DNA of 64,000 nucleotides from the NCBI GenBank assembly GCA_964508185.1, contig CAZDSS010000002.1, positions 1-64,000 of the forward strand, given 5' to 3'. Below the pieces are notes generated by a model that worked only from the letters and a program-made list of their open reading frames with translations, was not told the DNA's origin and made no database searches. Below, piece after piece: positions 1 to 8,382 of this stretch. The position numbers and the translations under genes were made by a program. This stretch comes from CAZDSS01 sp964508185. GTDB taxonomy: Bacteria > Pseudomonadota > Alphaproteobacteria > Sphingomonadales > Govanellaceae. Each line of letters starts with the position of its first letter. The first letter of the stretch is position 1.

Positions 1-257
1 CCCTTGATGAGCTCGTTGTCCCACCACACGCGCTTGTTCTCGTAACGCGCCGGGAAGTCCCGGATCTCCTTGCGGCCGTCCGCCCACATGTAATGGTTGG
101 TCTGGTGATAGGGATAGGGCCCGCTGTCGGGGAAGCGGCAGAAGAGGCGCGACTTGTGCTCGTCGATCTTCTCGCCCGCGGCGTTGTAATAGATGTAAAC
201 CCCGTCCCAGACGCCTTCATGGCGGGCGAGAAGCGGCATTTCTTCACGAATTCCCAT
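1..257 (-). CDS. Calycin-like (DUF3598-type) protein, 3' end outside window
   Basis: The first 85 residues of a protein are visible; the rest lies beyond base 1. The start is the ATG at 257-255, behind a purine-rich stretch (AAAGGGGATG). The visible part contains EGVWDGVYIYY, HKSRLFCRF and WADGRKEIRDFP, which match EGVWEGEYVHLD, HKSRLVCRL and WADGTQEIRYFD in the complete 174-residue paralogue at 36082-36606. I read both as a small lipocalin/calycin-type beta-barrel of the DUF3598 kind, by memory of the family only. It lies just downstream of the duplicated hydrolase (stop at 274) in the same direction, so the two may be cotranscribed. Function is unknown; a role in binding a small hydrophobic ligand is only a guess. 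Confidence 0.7.
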   Translation of the reverse strand, partial: MGIREEMPLLARHEGVWDGVYIYYNAAGEKIDEHKSRLFCRFPDSGPYPYHQTNHYMWADGRKEIRDFPARYENKRVWWDNELIK

Positions 258-273
258 GGTTTCATCCCCTTTG

Positions 274-1818
274 TTATGAGTTCGGTTTCCAGATGTCGGC
301 GCGGCCTTCGGCCCAGGCGGCCCGCTCCCAGCGCACGAGCTCGGGCGCCTGGCCGATCAGTCGGTCGCGATCCACCGCCGCCAGCGCTTGCACCAGCGCG
401 CGGGCCTTGCGGCCGCGGATGAGGCTTCGATGCTCGAGGGCGAGCGCCTCGGGCGCGATGTCGTCCGCAGTGAAGGGTATGGCGTGGGCCGCCCTGGCCT
501 CGAACCACGGCCAGAAGAAATGGGCGGCGCGCACCGCGCTCCAGGCGGCGGTGAGATAATTGCCGAAGCGATCGGGCGTCTGGTCGGGAATGAAGCGCTC
601 CGCCCATTTGGCCATGTCGGCGGCCTGCGGGATCTCGGCGCGGACGGCGCCCCAGCCCGGAATGCCCGAAACCCGCGCCACTTCGGCCGCAAGAAGCGCA
701 GAAAGCCCCTCCCCGATCACCGCCTTGAAGCTGCCCGCGGCCTGGGCGGCCGCCGCCGCCACGGCGGCGAAATCCGCGAATGTCGGGACGACGCCCTGAG
801 GCCAGTCGTCGGACAGGCCGTGGCCCGGCAGATCGATCAGGAAGGCATCCCGCGCGTCGAGAAGTTCGCTCGACCGGCCCGGGCCGTGCAGGACCAGCTC
901 ATTCGCGCCGCGCTTGCCCCGCCAGTGGATGAGGCCGTCGAAGCCCGCGGCGGACACATGGATGAAGCCCATGTCCTCGGCTTCCCGCAGTTCCACGGCG
1001 CCGGCGGCGGGCGCTGCGCGCAGATGCTCAAGCGCGCGGTTTTCCAGATCGAGCGGTGTCGCCACCGGCTCGGCGCGCCAGTTCTTCGGCATGGCGCCGA
1101 GGCGCGAAAGATGCGCCTGCAGCGGGTCGCCGTTGTAGGCGACGATCAGCACCGGCGGCGTCTCCGCATCCTCCGGCGGAATGTCCCGCGGGGCGCGCAG
1201 GACCGCGCCATAGCCCGCGCGATAGGCGTCGCCCGAATCCAGCATGTCGCGGACCACCGCATCGGTCCGGGCGGGATCGTCATGGGCGATGGAGAGCCGC
1301 GCCTCGTTCCGGACATCGAACCAGGGGAAGAACCAGGTCTGCTCGATAATGCGATTCCACAGCCAGGTGAGATGCTCGCCATAGGCGCTCGGCCGGAAGG
1401 GCGGCAGATAGTCCTTGTCGAAGATCGCCATTTCCTCGGGCGTCCAGACGGCATAGCCGCCGGTCGCCAGCGCCGTGAAGCGCGAGGGATTGCGCTTGAG
1501 GGCGGAGACAAGGATGATTCCCCCCGAATGGAAGCCGTAGGCCGCCGTCCTTTCGAGTCCGACCGCATCCATGAACTGGATCAAGGCCGCCGCGAAATCG
1601 TTGATATCGGGATCGCCCGGCAGCGCGTCCGACTGGCCGAAGCCGGGGGTGTCCGGCGCGATGCAGGTGAAATGCTCCGCCCATTTTGTCATCAACGGCT
1701 CGTATTCCGCGGAACTCCGCGGGCTCTGGTGAACCATCAGAAGGGGTGGCCCGGATCCCGCCTTGCGGTAATGAACCCTGCGATTCCCAATAGTGACGAA
1801 ATGGCGCGTGATTTTCAT
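274..1818 (-). CDS. Tandem alpha/beta-hydrolase, second half degenerate
   Basis: A 514-residue protein made of two alpha/beta-hydrolase units. The first half has the oxyanion region (LLMVHQSP), the acid-loop strand (PDTPGFGQSD) and a nucleophile elbow GFHSGG with Ser98. The second half repeats the fold: LIDLPGHGLSD matches PDTPGFGQSD, and HFFWPWFEAR matches TWFFPWFDVR. At the elbow it reads VIGEGLSA, so the nucleophile serine is lost. Single-domain hydrolases of this family are about 270-300 residues, so this is an internal duplication. I chose ATG 1818 over TTG 1839 because an operator-like palindrome (1828-1839) covers the longer start. The substrate is unknown; ester, lactone or C-C bond cleavage are all possible. 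It is divergent from the aldehyde dehydrogenase. Confidence 0.85.
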   Translation of the reverse strand: MKITRHFVTIGNRRVHYRKAGSGPPLLMVHQSPRSSAEYEPLMTKWAEHFTCIAPDTPGFGQSDALPGDPDINDFAAALIQFMDAVGLERTAAYGFHSGGIILVSALKRNPSRFTALATGGYAVWTPEEMAIFDKDYLPPFRPSAYGEHLTWLWNRIIEQTWFFPWFDVRNEARLSIAHDDPARTDAVVRDMLDSGDAYRAGYGAVLRAPRDIPPEDAETPPVLIVAYNGDPLQAHLSRLGAMPKNWRAEPVATPLDLENRALEHLRAAPAAGAVELREAEDMGFIHVSAAGFDGLIHWRGKRGANELVLHGPGRSSELLDARDAFLIDLPGHGLSDDWPQGVVPTFADFAAVAAAAAQAAGSFKAVIGEGLSALLAAEVARVSGIPGWGAVRAEIPQAADMAKWAERFIPDQTPDRFGNYLTAAWSAVRAAHFFWPWFEARAAHAIPFTADDIAPEALALEHRSLIRGRKARALVQALAAVDRDRLIGQAPELVRWERAAWAEGRADIWKPNS

Positions 1819-1827
1819 GAAGCAAAC

Positions 1828-1839
1828 TCGTCCGGACAA
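1828..1839. promoter_or_regulatory. Operator-like palindrome (one mismatch)
   Basis: TCGTCCGGACAA differs at one base from the TTGTC-NN-GACAA motif found perfectly at five other gene starts in this window. It ends ten bases upstream of the hydrolase start codon and lies in the gap between divergent genes, so a bound repressor could affect one or both. Confidence 0.55.
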
Positions 1840-1865
1840 GTTATGATTATTTTGCTATCCATAAT

Positions 1866-1877
1866 TTGTCCGTATAA
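1866..1877. promoter_or_regulatory. Weak operator half-site
   Basis: TTGTCCGTATAA keeps the left half TTGTC exactly but only three of five bases on the right. It lies 38 bp from the centre of the better site at 1828-1839, in the same divergent gap. It may be a low-affinity second site, or chance. Confidence 0.25.
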
Positions 1878-1957
1878 CTTGATTTCGACAAGTGCTTTTG
1901 TGAAATCTTCGAAATCCGCCCTCCTGGGGCGGGGACAGCCGAGTTGGGAGATGCCCC

Positions 1958-3400
1958 ATGACGATGCCTGTGGTGAACCCGCGTACGGGTGAGGCGGACC
2001 ATCATATCACGCCCCTGCGCAAGGACTCGCTCGCGCGGATCGCGGCGGAGCTCCGGGAGGCGCAGCGCGCGTGGTTCGCCATGGGGCCCGCCGCGCGGGC
2101 ATCTGAACTCACGGCTTTGTCGGACGCCATCGAGCGCCACAAGAATCGGATCACCGCGGCGCTCGCCACGGATACGGGCCGCGCCGCCATCTCGCGCATC
2201 GAGGTCGAGGGCACCATCCGCAACCTGCGCCGCTGGGCGGAACAGGGACCGGCGCTCATCGCCCGGCACGAGGGCGGCGTGCGCCCCACCTCGATCCCGA
2301 CGGTCACCACCAGAACGCGCCTCGTGCCCTACCCGCTTGTTGGCGTCATCAGCCCCTGGAACTTCCCGCTGACGCTGGCGCTCATCGACGCCGTGCCGGC
2401 GCTCGCCGCGGGCTGCGCGGTGATCGTGAAGCCGTCCGAAGTGGCGCCGCGCTTCATCGGCCCGCTCATGGACGCGATCCGCGAGGTGCCAACCATCGCC
2501 AGCGTGCTGACCCTGATCGAGGGCGACGGCCAGACCGGGGCGGAGATGATCGATCTCGTCGATTACGTCGCCTTCACCGGCTCCGTCGCCACGGGGCGGA
2601 AGGTTGGCGAAGCGGCGGCGCGGGCCTTCATCCCCTGCAGCCTTGAGCTTGGCGGCAAGGACCCCATGATCGTGCTGAAATCCGCCGATCCCGTGAAGGC
2701 GGCGAAGACGGCGCTCCGCGCCTCCGTGCTCAATACGGGTCAGGCGTGCCAGTCCATCGAGCGGGTCTATGTGGCGCGGGAGATCGCCCAGCCGTTCCTC
2801 GATACCCTGGTCGCCGAGGCGAAGGCTGCGCGACTCAACCATCCCCACATGGAGGAAGGCGACATCGGCCCCTTCATCTTCGCCCGCCAGGCGGAGATCG
2901 TGCAGGCGCAGATCGATGATGCGGTCGCGAAAGGCGCGCGCGTCCTTGCGGGCGGCAAGGTCGAAACCCTCGGCGGCGGCAAGTATCTCCGCCCCACGGT
3001 GCTGGTGGACGTCACCCCCGACATGCGCATCATGACGGACGAGACCTTCGGCCCCGTGATCCCGGTCACCGTCTTCGACCGGGTGGAGGATGCGATCGCG
3101 CTGGCCAATTCCGGGGATTATGGCCTGTCCGCCGCGGTCATTGCGGGAAGCATCGAGGAAGCGGAAGAAGTGGCGGTGGAGCTTCGCGCCGGCGGGGTTT
3201 CCATCAACGATGGATCCCTCACCGGCCTTGTGTGGGAAGCCGAAAAATCGAGCTTCGGCCTGAGCGGCATCGGCCCGTCGCGCATGGGGGATTCCGGCAT
3301 GCTGCGCTTCTTCCGCCGCCAGGCGCTCATCCGCCAGGCGGGCGAGGCATTGCCGCTCGCCGCCTATTCCGAGGAGGCACTCGGCGGCGTCAAGGCGTGA
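1958..3400 (+). CDS. NAD(P)-dependent aldehyde dehydrogenase
   Basis: A 480-residue member of the aldehyde dehydrogenase superfamily, which oxidises aldehydes to acids through a thioester on a cysteine. Visible landmarks are PWNFP (oxyanion Asn), the cofactor loop FTGSVATG, LELGGKDP (general base Glu), NTGQACQS (catalytic Cys) and ETFGPVIPV near the C-terminus. The length is normal for the family. The start ATG has GGGAG upstream. It is transcribed away from the tandem hydrolase, sharing a gap with two operator-like sequences, and ends at a strong terminator, so it is probably monocistronic. The aldehyde substrate is unknown; it might be a product of the nearby FAD oxidase, which is inference only. 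Confidence 0.93.
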   Translation: MTMPVVNPRTGEADHHITPLRKDSLARIAAELREAQRAWFAMGPAARASELTALSDAIERHKNRITAALATDTGRAAISRIEVEGTIRNLRRWAEQGPALIARHEGGVRPTSIPTVTTRTRLVPYPLVGVISPWNFPLTLALIDAVPALAAGCAVIVKPSEVAPRFIGPLMDAIREVPTIASVLTLIEGDGQTGAEMIDLVDYVAFTGSVATGRKVGEAAARAFIPCSLELGGKDPMIVLKSADPVKAAKTALRASVLNTGQACQSIERVYVAREIAQPFLDTLVAEAKAARLNHPHMEEGDIGPFIFARQAEIVQAQIDDAVAKGARVLAGGKVETLGGGKYLRPTVLVDVTPDMRIMTDETFGPVIPVTVFDRVEDAIALANSGDYGLSAAVIAGSIEEAEEVAVELRAGGVSINDGSLTGLVWEAEKSSFGLSGIGPSRMGDSGMLRFFRRQALIRQAGEALPLAAYSEEALGGVKA

Positions 3401-3411
3401 CGCGCATAAAG

Positions 3412-3443
3412 AAAAACCCCTCCGGCAATCCGGAGGGGTTTTT
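3412..3443. terminator. Bidirectional rho-independent terminator
   Basis: A perfect 14-bp stem (3412-3425 with 3430-3443) with a four-base CAAT loop; AAAAACCCC opens it and GGGGTTTTT closes it, so both strands give a stem followed by a U-run. It sits between the converging aldehyde dehydrogenase (ends 3400) and the family A gene (ends 3465) and should stop both. Confidence 0.95.
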
Positions 3444-3464
3444 CAGTTCCGTGAACGCGGGACT

Positions 3465-4196
3465 TCAGCGCTGAAGCTCCACAAGCTCGTACCAGGTCTG
3501 CATGTAGCCGCCGACGCCGCCCTGGACGAAGATGCTGTCCTCGTCCGCCGTCACCCAGACGTCGAAATGGGGATGCTGCTTGCCGCCCATGCCGGGGCCC
3601 ACATCGTCCACATAGCGGAAATGGTTGCATTCAAAGGTGCCGGCCTGAACCGTCACCGTCTCCCGGCCCACATATTCGAGGCCGATCTGCACCTCGGCGA
3701 TGAGCGGCGGCGTCGCCCCGCGATGATCCGGCGACGGCACGAAGACGCGGATGCGGCGGGTATGCGGCCCCTTCGTCAGATCCATGCAGCGGGTGGTGTA
3801 GGCGTCCCCCGCCACCGGATGGGTGCCAAAGCCCTGAATGGGGCCCTGGTAATGCACCTTCTGGGAGATGCGGCCGATGCTGGGGCCGAAGCTTTCGCAT
3901 TCGATAACGCCGCCGTCTTCCCCCGGCGTGTGATGCAGCCAGCCAGAGCCCATGTAGCGGTCGCCGACCGTGAGATGCACATGGAGATCCTGGGGCCGCC
4001 CCTCGCTGTCCAGCACATAGACGATGTCGCGCAGCACCGTGGGCTCCGGCTCCTCGATCTCGCAGCGGGCGCGGAAGATGGTGCTGCCGTCCGCGTGATG
4101 GGTATAGGTGAACCATTCGCCGCCGCGGCTCTGGTTCATCATCTCCGGCTTCTTCGAGGTATAGGCGATGCGGCCCGTGACGGTGCGATGCTTCAT
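3465..4196 (-). CDS. Uncharacterised family A protein, copy 1
   Basis: A 243-residue protein with no signal peptide or membrane segment, rich in beta-strand-like alternation. It is one of three paralogues in the window (others at 33813-34565 and 43253-43963). Shared landmarks are PSPDHRGA, GLEYVGRETVTVQAGTFE, a W near the end of a D-W segment and a C-terminal GGYMQTWYELVEL. The general look recalls DUF3108/DUF6134-like beta-barrel proteins, but I am not certain of the family. It is the last gene of the leftward operon; its ATG overlaps the stop of the previous gene by one base. Function is unknown. Presence in three transport/catabolic loci suggests it handles the substrate or a product rather than housekeeping work. 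Confidence 0.85.
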   Translation of the reverse strand: MKHRTVTGRIAYTSKKPEMMNQSRGGEWFTYTHHADGSTIFRARCEIEEPEPTVLRDIVYVLDSEGRPQDLHVHLTVGDRYMGSGWLHHTPGEDGGVIECESFGPSIGRISQKVHYQGPIQGFGTHPVAGDAYTTRCMDLTKGPHTRRIRVFVPSPDHRGATPPLIAEVQIGLEYVGRETVTVQAGTFECNHFRYVDDVGPGMGGKQHPHFDVWVTADEDSIFVQGGVGGYMQTWYELVELQR

Positions 4197-4555
4197 CAGT
4201 TGTCCCTGAGCTCGATGCTGAGTTGGGAGACCGGCGGTTCGTCCACCTGCATGGCCTCCATCTCCTGCTGCACGCCGCGCATGACGCGGGCGATGTATTC
4301 GCGGGTCATGAGGCCGCGCTCCTCCGCCGCCGCGCGATCCGGCTGGTAGGCCTCGATGTCCTTGCGGCTGATGGTGCCCTTTTCGTCCAGCAGACGCTCG
4401 ACGGTATCGAGCCGCTCCTTGAGGACGGACACCTCGCCCACCACCGCAAGCAGGATCGAGAGCATGCGTTCCGACGCGAAATCGAGATATTGCGGGCGCT
4501 TGCCCTTGGCCCGGGCGCCCGCCCGGACGATCCAGTCGATGCTATCGTCAGCCAT
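4196..4555 (-). CDS. Small helical protein of unknown function (119 aa)
   Basis: A 119-residue, charged, probably all-helical protein. ATG 4555 is chosen because it overlaps the methyltransferase stop by eight bases, which suggests translational coupling; a longer frame from 4576 would run deeper into that gene. A stretch around residues 35-60 (VLKERLDTVERLLDEKG) has heptad-like spacing and may form a coiled coil, followed by an ISRKDIEAY segment. I do not recognise the family. Its fixed place between the methyltransferase and family A, with overlaps on both sides, implies coordinated expression and perhaps a subunit or adaptor role. Confidence 0.75.
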   Translation of the reverse strand: MADDSIDWIVRAGARAKGKRPQYLDFASERMLSILLAVVGEVSVLKERLDTVERLLDEKGTISRKDIEAYQPDRAAAEERGLMTREYIARVMRGVQQEMEAMQVDEPPVSQLSIELRDN

Positions 4556-5753
4556 TTTTCTTTTTCCATGCACCATAGGCGTGCCAGGCCGCGGCGCGGC
4601 CGTGATCTTCCTGTTCGCCGGTCTGCGCCTCGGGGAAGACCGTGCGGTCCACCACCGCCTTGACGGAGGTGACGAACAGGTCCTCGGGAGCGAAGCCGGA
4701 ATCCACCATGATCTTCTTCAAGTCGCTCTCGTGCATCGCGGACCAGAACGGCTCGTTGTTGTTGAAGGCGTCCCAGTCGCGGATGAACTGCTCGTAAAGC
4801 GGCATGTCCGGCGTGTATTGCGGCTGCTCGAGATGCAGCATCAGGCCGCCCGGCGCGAGCACGCGATAGCCTTCCTGCAGGACGCGGGGCAGCGACTTGC
4901 CCGAAAGCTCGTGGAGGAACATGGTGGTCTGCACCCAGTCGAAATGCTCGTCCGGAAAGCGGCTCATGTCCTCGGCGTTCATCTGGATGAACCTGATGTT
5001 GCGCGCACCCAGCGCCTGGGCCCGAGCATGGGCATAGCGCAGGATGGGCGCCGCCGTGTCGATGGCGATCACCTCCGTATCGGGGAAGGCGAGCGCCAGC
5101 GGGACCACGTTGTGGCCCACGGTGCAGCCGAGATCGAGGATGCGCCGCGGCGTCCAGCCCGGACGCTCCTTCCTGATCCACTGGACGAGAGCCTGGCCGC
5201 CGCCGTCGGACAGCGCGCCGAGCCCGCCGCCCGTGGTCGCGAAGATGCCGCAGTCATAATTGGCGCCGGCGGACACGTCGCCCGGACGCTCCTCCCCATG
5301 GTAGGAGCCCGGCATGCAATGGATGTCCACCACCGCCTGGTAATGGGGCGTCTCGACGCTGGGGTCGAGCTCCAGCGTATCCCGCCCTTCGTTGAACTGG
5401 CGCGCGAGGGCGTCCAGCCGGTCGAGCTGGCGCAGCACCATGGAGCGGCCGTTCTGCTGGCGCATTTCCATGGAATTGCGCTTGAGCGCCGACCAGAAAC
5501 GGTGCCACGGGTCCTCGTTCATGGCGTCGCGGATCTCGAAGCGATCCCCGGGATCGCGCCCGTGCTCCTCGCGGAACTTTGGCAGCACCCGGCGCTCGTA
5601 GGCGATCTTGTTGCCCGCGCCGATGGTGCCGGCGAGATAGCGGTTGAAATGGGTCAGGAAATTGAAGCGGGCCGCCTCGTCATGGCGCGGCTCGGGAAAC
5701 AGCGCGTGGCGCGCAACGGCCGTATAGGGCGGCGGCAGATCGTGCTTTTTCAT
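4548..5753 (-). CDS. SAM-dependent methyltransferase, class I
   Basis: A 401-residue protein. Its C-terminal half is a Rossmann-type methyltransferase: motif I ILDLGCTVGHN, the acidic strand EVIAIDTA, then QMNAEDM and LAPGGLMLHLEQP. The first ~170 residues form an extra N-terminal region with no motif I can name. The start is ATG 5753, which shares ATGA with the stop of the nitrilase-like gene; the frame runs open much further upstream but that part is antisense-like. Methyl transfer is unusual in an otherwise degradative operon; it might cap a toxic intermediate or accept a methyl group. The acceptor is unknown. Confidence 0.85.
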   Translation of the reverse strand: MKKHDLPPPYTAVARHALFPEPRHDEAARFNFLTHFNRYLAGTIGAGNKIAYERRVLPKFREEHGRDPGDRFEIRDAMNEDPWHRFWSALKRNSMEMRQQNGRSMVLRQLDRLDALARQFNEGRDTLELDPSVETPHYQAVVDIHCMPGSYHGEERPGDVSAGANYDCGIFATTGGGLGALSDGGGQALVQWIRKERPGWTPRRILDLGCTVGHNVVPLALAFPDTEVIAIDTAAPILRYAHARAQALGARNIRFIQMNAEDMSRFPDEHFDWVQTTMFLHELSGKSLPRVLQEGYRVLAPGGLMLHLEQPQYTPDMPLYEQFIRDWDAFNNNEPFWSAMHESDLKKIMVDSGFAPEDLFVTSVKAVVDRTVFPEAQTGEQEDHGRAAAWHAYGAWKKKNG

Positions 5754-6820
5754 ATCAGTCCATCCCGTGAAAGACGTTCGATCACCTCGTTCTGCAGGCG
5801 CAGGAAGTGTTCGCGGTCGGGGGTCTTCACCTCGCCGCCCGCGATCAGGCTGTCCGCAGGCTGCACCTGCATCCCTCCATATATGGGGGCGAAAGCCTCG
5901 AGCCGCTGGCGCGCGAGGAAATTTGTCATGCCCGGGCGCCGGCGATGGGCGCGCAAGCCTTCGATATCGATCTCCGCAAAGGCGGTGAAGGTCTCGCCGC
6001 TGTTGGATTCCGCGACCACATTGCCCTTGTAGTCGACGACGACCGAATTGCCGTCGGCGGAGGCGAAGGGCAAGGCGCAGTCGGCGATCCCGGCCGTGTT
6101 GGCGGAGACCACATAGGCCATATTCTCGAGCGCCCGGGCCCGCTTGGCAATGGCCTTGGGCGTCGCCAGGGGAGATCCCACCTCGGACGAGCTGTGGACG
6201 AACACCTCCGCGCCCCGCAGGCCATGGGCCCGTGCGATTTCGGGATAAAGGATTTCTTCGGAGGCGATCGCAGCCAGATTGCCGATCTCCGTCCGCGCCA
6301 CGGGGAAGACGCCGTCGATGCCGTAGATGTCGAGGTATTTGGACCATACGTCGTGCGGCGTCGGCGCGAACATGGAATTGAGACGGCGATAGCGCAGCAC
6401 CACCCGCCCGTCGGGGCCGATCACGAAGCTCGTCTGGAAATAGAGGTTCGGGAAATGGGGGTCGCGCTCGTATGCGTTACCAGCAAGATATATGTTTTGC
6501 GCGGACGCCACTTTCCCCAGCGCCTCGTATTCCGGCCCGTCCATGTCGAGGGCGGCAAGGGCCGCGAAATCGGGGATCGAGATGCGGCCCGGATAGCTCG
6601 TGAGGAAATATTCGGGCAGCACCACGAGCTTCACGTCGAGCCCGAGATATTGCGAAATGAAGATGCGGGATGCCCGCATCTTGCCCGCGATCTCCTCGAT
6701 CTGGGCCAGCATCTGGGCGCGGACCGCGTCGCGATCCTTGAGACGCTCCACCGACCGCGCCGCGATCTGGAAGGCGAGCGCCGCATAGGGCGCCGGAGTC
6801 TTGTCCCCTGCCCCGCTCAT
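5750..6820 (-). CDS. Nitrilase-superfamily protein with altered triad
   Basis: A 356-residue carbon-nitrogen hydrolase-fold protein. The catalytic Glu is present in LVVLPEYFLT. The catalytic Lys region reads RYRRLNS, giving Arg instead of Lys. The Cys region reads ASEEILYPEIAR; counting back from the conserved P-E places Ser where family members have Cys. The fold is otherwise well conserved (LRGAEVFVHSSSE, ARALENMAYVVSANTAG). Start ATG 6820 overlaps the FAD oxidase stop (ATGA), and the stop overlaps the methyltransferase start. Family members hydrolyse nitriles, amides or carbamoyl compounds, or transfer acyl groups; with E-R-S instead of E-K-C the activity may be lost or changed. Confidence 0.88.
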   Translation of the reverse strand: MSGAGDKTPAPYAALAFQIAARSVERLKDRDAVRAQMLAQIEEIAGKMRASRIFISQYLGLDVKLVVLPEYFLTSYPGRISIPDFAALAALDMDGPEYEALGKVASAQNIYLAGNAYERDPHFPNLYFQTSFVIGPDGRVVLRYRRLNSMFAPTPHDVWSKYLDIYGIDGVFPVARTEIGNLAAIASEEILYPEIARAHGLRGAEVFVHSSSEVGSPLATPKAIAKRARALENMAYVVSANTAGIADCALPFASADGNSVVVDYKGNVVAESNSGETFTAFAEIDIEGLRAHRRRPGMTNFLARQRLEAFAPIYGGMQVQPADSLIAGGEVKTPDREHFLRLQNEVIERLSRDGLI

Positions 6821-8382
6821 GGCGCGAGCCCCAGACTGCCGGGGTTCATGAGATTGCGCGGGTCCACGTTGCGCTTGATGGCGCGCAGGATCTCCCACGC
6901 CCGGGGATCCGTGGTCTCGGCCAGCGGATAGGTGCGCGCGACCTGAAGATGGGTGGCATCAAGCCCCTTGAAGACATCCACAATCGCGCGCCGCAGCCGC
7001 TGCACGAGGGCGCGGGATTCCGCGTTTTCCGGGAAGCGCTTGAGCTTGGCCAGGTGATCGGGCTCCAGCGACCGGCAATGAATGTCGTCGAGCGCATCCG
7101 GCCAGAAGAACACGGGCTCGATCAGGCAGGTGGAGGTATCGACGGCGGCGAGCAGCGCGCCCGCGCCGACGCCGAGCCGGTCCATCTCCGCGCTGTTCTC
7201 GGAAAACAGCCCCTGGATGCGGTTCCAGCCCTCGATCATGCGGCTGTGCGGCAGGAAGCCGTGCACCGGCACCCAGCGCTCGCCCGCGGGCCCGACCATG
7301 GAATTCACCGGCGGGAACGGGTTGGCGCGCATGATCTTGGGGATGGTGTTCTCGATCGCCTTGCCGCCGAAGCGCCGGGCGATCTCGTCGATCGCCGCGA
7401 GATCCGCATCCACCGCGGCCTGATGGCGTCCCTCGCATATGAGATGGAGGGAGAACGGCACGTCGTCGAGGAAGGACCGGCCGGCCATCACCACCTTGGC
7501 CCCTTCCTTGAGGGCCTTCCAGGCGCTGCCCTGGGCCTTCATCATGTTGACGAGGGCCTTGGCGTCCTTGGACAGGCTGTCGCGCTTCATGCGCTGGGCC
7601 TGGAGATAGGGATCGAAGCCGAAGCTTTCGGAGGCGAGCCCTTCCCGCGCGATGGCGCTCATGGCGCCGAAGAAGGCGTCGGCGTCCGGCATGGCGAAGG
7701 AGCCGTAGGCGAAAGCCTCAGCTTCCCGCACCAGTTTGAGGGTTACCGTGGCCTTGATGCCGAGCGCGCCGCAATCGGCGGCGAAGATGCCGGTGACATC
7801 GGGCCCGTAGGGCCGGAAGAATTGGGATCCCGTGCTGACGATGGCGCCGTCCGCCAGCACCACCTCGAAGCTCACGGCGGCGTTCACCACGGTGCCGTTG
7901 CGCGCGCCCCAGAAGATGCCGTTCTGGCTCATGCCGCCGCCGACGGTGGCGTTGATGCCCGAGAGCGTCCCCCACACCCTGGCGCGAAGGCCCCTGGGCT
8001 TGAGCGCCGCATGGAGCTTGGCCCAGGTGCAGCCCGCCTCGACGGTCGCCGTCATGTCCTCCTCGTTGATCTCGAGGATGCGGTTCATGGCGGCGGTGTC
8101 CACAAGGAGCGCGGCGGAGGTGGGCGCGAGGTACCCGCCCGTATAGCTCATGCCGCCGCCGCGCGGGATGACGGCAAGACCGGCACTGGTCGCCGCCGCG
8201 ATCCCGCGGGCGAGCATGTCCTTGTCCGTCGGGCGGAAGATCGCGACCACTTCCGCGCCGCGGGAATAGACGTCCTGGGAGTAGAAGCGGCGCTCGGCCG
8301 CGTCGGTCACGAGATTTTCGGGCCCGACGGCCCGGGCAACGGGATCAAGCACTTCGACAGAAACCACACTTTCGTGCGCCAT
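6817..8382 (-). CDS. FAD-binding oxidase, VAO/PCMH family, copy 1
   Basis: A 521-residue flavoprotein of the vanillyl-alcohol oxidase/GlcD superfamily. The N-terminal PCMH-type FAD domain shows IPRGGGMSYTGGY, TVEAGCTW and TVGGGMSQNG, then a substrate domain, then the common C-terminal MNPGSLGL. Relatives oxidise alcohols, alpha-hydroxy acids or 4-alkylphenols. Start ATG 8382 shares one base with the MFS stop; the end overlaps the nitrilase-like start by four. A paralogue lies at 31586-33157 in an equivalent position near another TonB receptor, family A and nitrilase-like gene. The substrate is unknown, but co-occurrence suggests it acts on what the receptor imports. Confidence 0.9.
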   Translation of the reverse strand: MAHESVVSVEVLDPVARAVGPENLVTDAAERRFYSQDVYSRGAEVVAIFRPTDKDMLARGIAAATSAGLAVIPRGGGMSYTGGYLAPTSAALLVDTAAMNRILEINEEDMTATVEAGCTWAKLHAALKPRGLRARVWGTLSGINATVGGGMSQNGIFWGARNGTVVNAAVSFEVVLADGAIVSTGSQFFRPYGPDVTGIFAADCGALGIKATVTLKLVREAEAFAYGSFAMPDADAFFGAMSAIAREGLASESFGFDPYLQAQRMKRDSLSKDAKALVNMMKAQGSAWKALKEGAKVVMAGRSFLDDVPFSLHLICEGRHQAAVDADLAAIDEIARRFGGKAIENTIPKIMRANPFPPVNSMVGPAGERWVPVHGFLPHSRMIEGWNRIQGLFSENSAEMDRLGVGAGALLAAVDTSTCLIEPVFFWPDALDDIHCRSLEPDHLAKLKRFPENAESRALVQRLRRAIVDVFKGLDATHLQVARTYPLAETTDPRAWEILRAIKRNVDPRNLMNPGSLGLAP

